This document shows positions 6,505-12,039 of a DNA stretch of 12,039 nt, piece by piece. The stretch comes from Paenibacillus sp. FSL H7-0331 (GTDB taxonomy: Bacteria > Bacillota > Bacilli > Paenibacillales > NBRC-103111). The stretch lies in NCBI RefSeq assembly GCF_001956045.1, contig NZ_MRTH01000080.1:1-12039 (forward strand), written 5' to 3'. Every line of letters begins with the position of its first letter. Within the stretch, counting starts at the first letter, position 1. The notes beneath the pieces are model-generated. The model was not told where the DNA came from, searched no databases, and saw only the letters and a program-made list of their open reading frames with translations. Both the position numbers and the translations under genes were made by a program.

Positions 6505-7668
6505 ATGACTATTCATAAAAATGTAAAAATAGCCGTAGTTGGAGTAGGGGCAATGGGATCGGGTCATATCAAATTTCTGCGACAGCTGCAGACTGCCGGA
6601 AAGGTCGAGATTGTCGGTGTTTGTGATGTAATTAAGGACAAAGCCGATAAGTTTGCTGAGGAGCTGCATGTACCGGCTTTCTATAACCATATAGAACTTC
6701 TCGATCAACCGGGTCTTGAAGCTATTACGGTAGCGGTACCCCATTATGATCATCCTTCGATTGCCATCGATGCATTTAACAGAGGGATTCACGTGCTTTG
6801 TGAGAAACCTATCGCTGTGCATTTAAACGATGCGAAGAAAATGGTAGCTGCTTATGAAAGATCTAAAGAAACATACCCTGAGCTTGTGTTTGCCATCATG
6901 TTCCAGGAAAGAACGTATCCGTTTCATAAGAAGTTAAAGGAAATTGTCGAAAGTGGGAAGCTCGGCAAGCTGATTCGTGCTACTTGGATCAATACGCAGT
7001 GGTTTCGCCCGCAGTTTTATTACGACAGCGGCGACTGGCGGGCGACCTGGGCCGGAGAAGGCGGGGGAATTCTGACCAACCAATGTCCGCATAATATGGA
7101 TCTTTATCAGTGGTTATTCGGAATGCCAGCGAAGATCAGCGGTTTTGTTAACATCGGGAAATATCACAATATTGAAGTCGAAGACGAAGTGACAGCCTAC
7201 TTTGAACATGAGAATGGAATGATTGGCCATTTTATTGCAACCACGGCTGAGACTCCCGGAACAAACCGTTTTGAAATTGTAGGAGAACACGGCAAGCTGG
7301 TTTATGAGAATGAAAAGATGGTCATGTATCAAAATCAGATGTCCGTATTTGATTTCATTCTGGAATCGAAAAGTAAATTCGGCAATGTTGAAAGCTGGTA
7401 TACGGAAATTCCTGTAGATATCACTAAACCTCAAGGGCATCTCGTTGTCATCGAAAAGTTTATTAGCGCTATTCAAAATGGAGGCGGCGAGTTAGTAGCT
7501 CACGGTACAGAAGGGATCAACGGGTTGACCTTAGCCAACGCCATTATGCAATCTTCATTCACTGAAAGCAAGATTGTATTGCCCATGGATGCCGATGCTT
7601 ATGAAAACAAGCTGAAGGAATTGATACATACCTCCAAGTATGTTAAATCGCCAATCATGCAGCTGTAG
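6505..7668 (+). CDS. Gfo/Idh/MocA family NAD(P)-dependent oxidoreductase
   Basis: This 387-residue cytoplasmic dehydrogenase probably oxidises or reduces a hydroxyl of a sugar or glycoside. It has an N-terminal Rossmann fold with the dinucleotide motif VVGVGAMGSGH (residues 11-21), the family signature CEKP with catalytic Lys101, and the C-terminal domain motif GGGILTNQCPHNMDL (186-200) with His196 and Asp199 in the active-site positions. The length is normal. AGGAGG at 6491-6496 gives a clear start at ATG 6505. It is the last gene of the operon, ending 62 bp before a terminator. Its pairing with the TIM-barrel protein resembles inositol-type pathways and also the oxidative glycoside-cleaving pairs known from C- and O-glycoside degradation. 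The substrate is not determined. Confidence 0.93.
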   Translation: MTIHKNVKIAVVGVGAMGSGHIKFLRQLQTAGKVEIVGVCDVIKDKADKFAEELHVPAFYNHIELLDQPGLEAITVAVPHYDHPSIAIDAFNRGIHVLCEKPIAVHLNDAKKMVAAYERSKETYPELVFAIMFQERTYPFHKKLKEIVESGKLGKLIRATWINTQWFRPQFYYDSGDWRATWAGEGGGILTNQCPHNMDLYQWLFGMPAKISGFVNIGKYHNIEVEDEVTAYFEHENGMIGHFIATTAETPGTNRFEIVGEHGKLVYENEKMVMYQNQMSVFDFILESKSKFGNVESWYTEIPVDITKPQGHLVVIEKFISAIQNGGGELVAHGTEGINGLTLANAIMQSSFTESKIVLPMDADAYENKLKELIHTSKYVKSPIMQL

Positions 7669-7730
7669 AAGAAGATACTTTGTTTTCCAAGAGTCAAGTA
7701 GGACAGAGGATTGACCAATCATAGCGTTCA

Positions 7731-7773
7731 AAACCCTGCGGATGACAAGTCACTTACGATCCGTAGGTTTTTT
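7731..7773 (+). terminator. Rho-independent terminator of the transport operon
   Basis: The arms AAACCCTGCGGAT (7731-7743) and ATCCGTAGGTTT pair with one bulge and one G-U, followed by six Ts. It separates the five-gene operon from the regulator, which must therefore have its own promoter or depend on read-through. Confidence 0.8.
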
Positions 7774-7847
7774 GTTAATCCCGGTCAAATACAAACTTGA
7801 CGATAGGCTGAAGGAGGGATACCTTTAGAATAAGATACATCGACGAC

Positions 7848-7854
7848 AAGGAGG
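7848..7854 (+). promoter_or_regulatory. Ribosome binding site fixing the regulator start
   Basis: AAGGAGG sits seven bases before ATG 7862, so ATG 7862 is preferred to the TTG at 7856. A second AAGGAGGG at 7811-7818 has no start codon behind it and may be a relic or chance. Confidence 0.7.
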
Positions 7855-7861
7855 GTTGACA

Positions 7862-10096
7862 ATGCTTCGTCATCTGCTGCCGCAGCAATTGCATTTACGA
7901 ATGTTTTTATATATGGCCTTAGCGTTCACTGTGACCATTTATATATTTTCTTATATCTTAACTAGGCAATTGACTAATAATGCAGTAACTGAAATTGACC
8001 GCCTGACTCTGCAGCGAATTGCTCAAGTTAAGGACAACACCGATTACACGCTGCGAAAACTCAAATTATATTCCGTCCGTATTTTTCGAGATCAGAATGT
8101 AAACGGTTGGATGACCGCTTCGGAAGTCGACTATTGGGTTTTTAAACCAATGGAATTGAGTTTGACGGATTACTTAGGTATCGAGCCGTTTATTCAGTCC
8201 GTATACGTGATTAATCCCTCCATTAACCGTATTTACGCTTCGGATAAAGGCCTGACTAATTTATCTGACGAGGAGAACAAGGGAATTCTTGAACAAGCCC
8301 GATCGGAAAAGAGTCGAAACCTAAACCTTCGAAATTACGAGATTCAGGGCAAAAGTTATTTGTTACTGGTTGTGCGAGATGTCATTGATAGAGGGGAGAA
8401 CAACAGTAAATTGGCGGTGCTGCTGGATAAGGAAAAGCTACAGCAGTACATCCTGCAAATGAATAAGCAGATCGCGAATGATGTGTTCATACTGAACGAG
8501 GAAGGGGAATTGATGCTGGGGAATGTTTCGGATGAAATGCTCAAGAAGGTAAGAACGTTTAGTTTAAACGGTAACTTAGGGAAAACTCATTTTTCGGTTG
8601 ATGGCAAGGAGTGGTCATTACGTTATCAGACGCTAAGTATTTCGGGTTGGAAGATCTTTCATCTAACCTCGCTTGAAACGCTAAATCAGAGTACTTCCAT
8701 CACCAGATGGACGATTTTGCTTTGCTTCAGTCTGCTTGTTCTGATTATCTGGATGTTACTTTATTGGTATTCCAGAACCAATATACGCCCCATAGGTACT
8801 ATGCTGCAAGCTATTCAAGCGCGTATGGGTCAGCCCTATTTCCCTTCCAACACAGTGGAAACCACAGTGAACATCACTTCCGGTATCGAAACGCTTATTA
8901 AGAAAGTGGAGCAGATGGATCGTTCTATCAAAGATAGTAAATCATTAATCAAGGAGGAGCGGCTGCGTCAATGGATACTTAGCGGCTCGCTTTCAGAAGG
9001 TTATAAAAAAGAATGGCTTCAAGAGATACCGGTGCTTGCCGCTGTTTCGATCCGACTAGCGGTTTTAAGGATCCGGTTTTATGCTGCATTCTGTGATAAA
9101 TATGATTTTCCTTCAAGAAAGCTAATGAAGTACGCGATGGGCAATATAGCTAATGAGGTCATGAGACAATATAGCTTAGCCGGAGAGGCAGTCGATATTG
9201 GAATCGATCATACCGTTCTAATATTCCCTGACACAAAGAAGAAAGAAAAAATCGATGCTATGCTTCAAGAGATCAAATCAAATATTGACCAATGGCTGCA
9301 TATCGGAGTTGTTGCAGCGGTCAGCGATCCTAACGCTTCGGATGAAGCACTGCTTCAGAGCTATGAATTGGTTATGGAAGCATCCATGCTTAATTTTATT
9401 GATGGCAATGACCGTGTATATTCGGAGAGTGATTTAAAGCAGTTTGAGGATAGACCCAATTATCTTGATGAAGATGTGATAAAAGAACTCGTTGCTTCTG
9501 TGCGTATCGGTAACTTGCTAGCTGTTAAAGGATATTTGGAGCAGCTGGCTGGGGATATGAAGGGAATGACTTATTCGGAATGCAAAATGCAGCTTATTCA
9601 TTTAATATATGAGTTGATGAAAAATTTTAAAAAGCTAAATACGGTAAAAGGAATGGAAGGAATTGAACATACACTAAATCAATTCCATCATTTAAATGAA
9701 GCATTCCTTTGGATTGAAACGTTCCTGCATCAAATTGTTGACGATTTAAAACAGCGGTCAACTAATAACCGAAAAGAAGAAATTGTTACAGAAGCCGTTC
9801 ATTATATTCGAAATAATCTACATAACCCCGTACTGAGTGTGGATTCCATAGCCGATCATACATCGGTCTCAGTCAGCTATCTTCGGACCGTGTTTAGGGA
9901 ATGGATGGATTGCCCAATATCGGACTTTATTATAAATCAGCGTTTGGAGCGGGTAAAGGAACTTCTTTTAAGCACCGACTTAACTGTAGCGGAAGTTGCA
10001 GAACAGGCTGGTTTCCAAACGAAAAGCCACTTCTTCACAACGTTCAAGAAGGTATTTGGAACAACTCCTATCCAATTTAGACAGCAGCAAAAATAA
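7862..10096 (+). CDS. Membrane-bound AraC-family sensor-regulator
   Basis: This is a 744-residue one-component regulator that spans the membrane and binds DNA. The order is: short basic start, membrane segment (about 14-33), an extracytoplasmic sensor of about 250 residues of the Cache type, a second membrane segment (about 284-302), a short linker with RPI, a helical region (KEERLRQWILSG, about 365), a middle GGDEF-like domain (about 390-500), and a C-terminal AraC DNA-binding domain (about 641-742). The latter has two helix-turn-helix units, VDSIADHTSVSVSYLRTVF and LTVAEVAEQAGFQTKSHFF, and the family end motif FGTTPIQFR. This architecture is very common in Paenibacillus next to sugar importers. 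It probably senses a ligand outside the cell and activates the operon upstream of it. It stands downstream of its likely target, behind a terminator. The ligand is unknown. Confidence 0.92.
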   Translation: MLRHLLPQQLHLRMFLYMALAFTVTIYIFSYILTRQLTNNAVTEIDRLTLQRIAQVKDNTDYTLRKLKLYSVRIFRDQNVNGWMTASEVDYWVFKPMELSLTDYLGIEPFIQSVYVINPSINRIYASDKGLTNLSDEENKGILEQARSEKSRNLNLRNYEIQGKSYLLLVVRDVIDRGENNSKLAVLLDKEKLQQYILQMNKQIANDVFILNEEGELMLGNVSDEMLKKVRTFSLNGNLGKTHFSVDGKEWSLRYQTLSISGWKIFHLTSLETLNQSTSITRWTILLCFSLLVLIIWMLLYWYSRTNIRPIGTMLQAIQARMGQPYFPSNTVETTVNITSGIETLIKKVEQMDRSIKDSKSLIKEERLRQWILSGSLSEGYKKEWLQEIPVLAAVSIRLAVLRIRFYAAFCDKYDFPSRKLMKYAMGNIANEVMRQYSLAGEAVDIGIDHTVLIFPDTKKKEKIDAMLQEIKSNIDQWLHIGVVAAVSDPNASDEALLQSYELVMEASMLNFIDGNDRVYSESDLKQFEDRPNYLDEDVIKELVASVRIGNLLAVKGYLEQLAGDMKGMTYSECKMQLIHLIYELMKNFKKLNTVKGMEGIEHTLNQFHHLNEAFLWIETFLHQIVDDLKQRSTNNRKEEIVTEAVHYIRNNLHNPVLSVDSIADHTSVSVSYLRTVFREWMDCPISDFIINQRLERVKELLLSTDLTVAEVAEQAGFQTKSHFFTTFKKVFGTTPIQFRQQQK

Positions 10097-10265
10097 AGTA
10101 AGTTAAACAAAACACAGGCCAATAGGGATAATGCAGGGCCACTCGATTATGGGTTTACTCCGGGGTAAAACTAAGGAAGCATTGCCGGAAGAGGTATTGA
10201 TTCAGGTTAGCGGTGTTACGCTGGATCGTCTGGGAATGATATAAAGTTCTTGTCATCCGATGTCC

Positions 10266-10357
10266 AACGACACAAATGTTCCTACATTCTGAGTGAGTCA
10301 CTAAAGACATCATAAAAACTCACAGCTTACTTTGACCTTATGTAAGATGACTAACCA
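10266..10357 (+). repeat. 92-bp direct repeat, copy 2
   Basis: This is the same-orientation partner of 503-594 with 10 differences in 92 positions and no gaps. The preceding TGTCCAACGACACAA string (10261-10275) is also found at 390-404. The two copies bracket the whole operon and regulator at a distance of about 9.76 kb. Confidence 0.8.
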
Positions 10358-10560
10358 TTTAAATAGATAATTGCATGCAAAAAATAGGGATATTATGCTA
10401 TTATTGTCCGTAAATAATGAAAATTTAGACTAAATAATAATGTTAATACAATGAGACTGACTGCGTCGCTCAACTAACGGGGCAGCATAGTTAAACAAAC
10501 CTACCCTATTGCGTTATTTCAAAAATGAGCAATCGAAAAGAAATTACATCAACCGTACCA

Positions 10561-10569
10561 TGCTATAAT
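10561..10569 (+). promoter_or_regulatory. Extended -10 promoter element
   Basis: TGCTATAAT is a perfect extended -10 (TGn followed by TATAAT). There is no good -35 at the normal distance, which is usual for extended -10 promoters. It lies about 87 bp before ATG 10656 and probably drives the SRPBCC gene alone. Confidence 0.55.
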
Positions 10570-10655
10570 CAATGAATATTTTTGGAAATTCTAAATGTAT
10601 TCGTATACAAACAATTACATTAATTAAATCTTTATAAAGAAGGGGAATGAGCATT

Positions 10656-11084
10656 ATGGCAAATATCGAGCACTTACAGACCGTGAATGTTCCAGCTTCA
10701 ACGGTATATGAAGCATTAACCACGTCAAAAGGACTTTCAGAAATATGGACAAATGAACTAATAGTCAATGATCAGATCGGTTGTATAAATGAGTTCCGAT
10801 TCGGCGGAAAAGGCTTAACAAAGATGCGAGTTGATGAGCTTGTTACCGATAAAAAGATTTTGTGGCAGTGTGTTGATTCAGATCCAGAATGGATAGGTAC
10901 GACAATTTCTTTTGATATGGAGGAAAAAAACGGGAAGACTTCAATCATTTTTCGTCAGATGAATTGGGAGGAAGTGACCTCATTTTATCGCGTATGTAAT
11001 TATAACTGGGCTATTTTTTTGTACAGTCTTAAACAGTATTGCGAAGAAGGCGAGGGTCTACCGTATCATAAACGGAAGTTTTAG
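10656..11084 (+). CDS. SRPBCC / AHSA1-like protein
   Basis: This is a 142-residue soluble protein of the START-like (SRPBCC) fold. The pattern is typical: VNVPASTVYEALTTSKGLSE near the start, FRFGGKGLTKMRV in the middle with ILWQCVDSDPEWIG, then strands ending TSIIFRQMNW and a long C-terminal helix (NWAIFLYSLKQYCEEGEG). Members bind small hydrophobic ligands or, as in Aha1, act on Hsp90; a precise role cannot be given. ATG 10656 is preferred over ATG 10647 because the ribosome binding site GAAGGGGA ends one base before the latter. It has its own promoter and terminator, so it is a single-gene unit unrelated to the sugar operon. Confidence 0.85.
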   Translation: MANIEHLQTVNVPASTVYEALTTSKGLSEIWTNELIVNDQIGCINEFRFGGKGLTKMRVDELVTDKKILWQCVDSDPEWIGTTISFDMEEKNGKTSIIFRQMNWEEVTSFYRVCNYNWAIFLYSLKQYCEEGEGLPYHKRKF

Positions 11085-11129
11085 AACTTATAACTCTAGT
11101 TAGACGCAAATCATAGATTTAGTGGTAAA

Positions 11130-11155
11130 GAACGGTGGCAGCGCCGTTCCTTTTT
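11130..11155 (+). terminator. Rho-independent terminator after the SRPBCC gene
   Basis: GAACGG (11130-11135) pairs with CCGTTC (11144-11149), followed by CTTTTT. An outer pairing of ACGCAAA (about 11104) with TTTGCGT (about 11153) could extend the structure. Confidence 0.75.
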
Positions 11156-11305
11156 GCGTTCTCAATCCGGACCTCAATCTGGAAGGTCCAGAAGTTGAAA
11201 GGTATTCTTTTTTCTACGATGTCAGCATTCAAAGCCAAGGTTAAAAATAGTGATTTTGGGGATAATCGGAATAATATAACAAGGACGAAAAAGTGGATCT
11301 AAATT
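11156..11305. other. Non-coding stretch
   Basis: I see no gene. A perfect 6-bp inverted repeat (GGACCT 11169-11174 and AGGTCC 11184-11189) forms a small hairpin. Nothing else is recognised. Confidence 0.5.
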
Positions 11306-11455
11306 ATGTTTAATCTACAATGGTTTTCTGCCGGCGATGATCTTGCTTGCAAACATGAACCATATGTTTTTAGACTACATAAAAATTTGGTTACTCTAAA
11401 AGAAGATCATAGAAGCCAATATAAACAAGAAATAAAAGCTTATGACCTAGATTGA
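11306..11455 (+). CDS. Small hypothetical protein (49 residues)
   Basis: The open frame starts at ATG 11306 (MFNLQWFSAGDD) and ends KAYDLD with TGA 11453-11455. In between it reads HEPYVFRLHKNLVTLKED. An in-frame TAA lies just before the ATG. Composition is protein-like, but only a weak GTGGA precedes the start, so it could be a relic. It is followed 48 bp later by a terminator-like hairpin, which slightly favours a real transcript. Family not recognised. Confidence 0.3.
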   Translation: MFNLQWFSAGDDLACKHEPYVFRLHKNLVTLKEDHRSQYKQEIKAYDLD

Positions 11456-11503
11456 GAATGAATCAAGTTCATTTAGCGTGACAATAACTTTATCCCCTAA
11501 AAC

Positions 11504-11531
11504 AAAAGGCCGCGATTTATGCGGCCCTTTT
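11504..11531 (+). terminator. Terminator-like hairpin
   Basis: AAAAGGCCGC (11504-11513) pairs with GCGGCCCTTTT (11521-11531) with one bulged C. The loop is ATTTAT with a neighbouring G, and the right arm ends in four Ts. It could end the small open frame at 11306-11455, or work on both strands. Confidence 0.6.
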
Positions 11532-11533
11532 AA

Positions 11534-12039
11534 GAAATGCTTGAAGGAAGTACTCTTCGGCAAGCTTACGGGCGAGTGGTGCAGAACGGAGGAGCACTCG
11601 GTGTGGACAGCGTAACGGTAAGCAGCTACAGGTTTACCTGAAAACACATTGGGAATCGGCGAAGGCCGAACACCTCACAGGAACGTACAGACCGATGCCA
11701 CTCAGATGGGTGGAAACCCCCAAACCCGGAGGTGACATACGGCTGCTCGGTATCACGACCGTGATGGACCGATTCCTCCAGCAGACTTTTCTACAAGTAA
11801 TGAACCCGATTTTTGATGCGCAATTTTCCCCGCACAGTCAGGTCTAAGAACTTCTCAAAGTCCATGTCTACCCTCCAGCGCAATTCGCTCTTGATGTAGC
11901 TCTGAACTTCTTTCACCGCGTCGTGCGTTCGCCCGGTCTGAAACCGTCAAAGGACGGAGGACAAAGGAGGCCCTTAAGTCCGCTATTGGCCAACATTCTA
12001 CTGGATGACCTGGACAGAGAACTGACCCTGCGCGGATTG
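11534..12039 (+). pseudogene. Group II intron reverse transcriptase/maturase, decayed and cut by the window end
   Basis: Frames together read LRQAYGRVVQNGGALGVDSV, then after a 1-base loss near 11620 LQVYLKTHWESAKAEHLTG, TYRPMPLRWVETPKPGGD, LLGITTVMDRFLQQTF, NPIFDAQFSPHS and a stop at 11845. After a break it resumes RPLSPLLANILLDDLDREL to the window edge. These are the N-terminal motifs and domains 1, 2 and 4 of an LtrA-type protein. The segment between, about 11839-11948, is in reverse orientation: its minus strand reads GFRPG, then HDAVKEVQSYI and RWRVDMDFEKF, which are the missing piece with catalytic motif A (VDMD). The usual motif before RPLSPLL (TPQGG) is also damaged. It cannot make active enzyme. 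The YADD motif, if present, lies beyond the window. Confidence 0.88.

Larger units (their letters stand above)
10097..10655. other. Gene-poor stretch with repeat copy and promoter
   Basis: No intact gene of normal size is present. A 31-codon open frame at 10149-10244 (from ATG, reading LLRGKTKEALPEEVLIQ to the end DRLGMI) has no ribosome binding site and may be the tail of a lost gene. The second 92-bp repeat lies at 10266-10357. A weak hairpin (AACTA 10472-10476 with TAGTT 10488-10492, flanking an ACGGGGCAGCA loop) and the promoter of the next gene follow. Nothing else is seen. Confidence 0.5.

Noticed and set aside
503..10357. The 92-bp repeats as the two ends of one composite transposon carrying the operon
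   Set aside because: The copies are in the same orientation, whereas the two ends of one DDE transposon are inverted relative to each other. They differ at about 11% of positions and no transposase lies between them.
11534..12039. Diversity-generating retroelement or retron reverse transcriptase
   Set aside because: The motifs (PKPGGD, VMDRFLQQ, RPLSPLLANILLDDLD) are those of group II intron LtrA-type proteins. No template/variable repeat pair or retron RNA is seen.

Overview
The window looks like a chromosomal stretch of a Paenibacillus-like Firmicute. The evidence is strong GGAGG-type ribosome binding sites, frequent TTG starts, and an LplB/YtcP-type oligosaccharide ABC importer that uses a lipoprotein binding protein. 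A membrane-bound AraC regulator with an extracellular sensor sits beside it, and the group II intron remnants are of the Firmicute sort. This assignment is inference; there is no rRNA or other marker gene.

Layout. Positions 1 to about 2000 are a graveyard: no intact gene, a cluster of short inverted and direct repeats (390-594), a frameshifted fragment of a second solute-binding protein (830 to about 1145), a 60-bp direct repeat pair (206-265 and 1529-1588), and the 5' RNA half of a group II intron on the minus strand (1585-1917). That half begins five bases beyond a perfect 13-bp hairpin. Positions 2251-7668 hold a tight five-gene operon on the plus strand: two permeases, a solute-binding lipoprotein, a xylose-isomerase-like TIM-barrel protein and a Gfo/Idh/MocA oxidoreductase, closed by a terminator at 7731-7773. 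A 744-residue AraC-family sensor-regulator follows (7862-10096). After a gene-poor stretch with a second copy of the 92-bp repeat comes a lone SRPBCC (AHSA1-like) gene with its own promoter and terminator (10656-11155). The right edge (11534-12039) is a decayed group II intron reverse transcriptase that runs off the window.

How the genes work together. The regulator probably senses an extracellular sugar or glycoside and controls the importer operon. The lipoprotein and two permeases bring the substrate in; the energising ATPase is not encoded here and is presumably a shared MsmX-type protein. The oxidoreductase and TIM-barrel protein then process it. No glycoside hydrolase is present, and this enzyme pair is also found in oxidative (3-keto) glycoside cleavage, so that route is worth testing.

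Most notable structural points. First, the two intron pieces are arranged so that a single inversion of about 1588-11533, the whole operon block, would bring the intron 5' half next to its reverse transcriptase. Second, the reverse transcriptase remnant carries an internal segment of about 110 bp in reverse orientation that contains the catalytic motif A. Third, two families of direct repeats bracket or punctuate the degraded regions.
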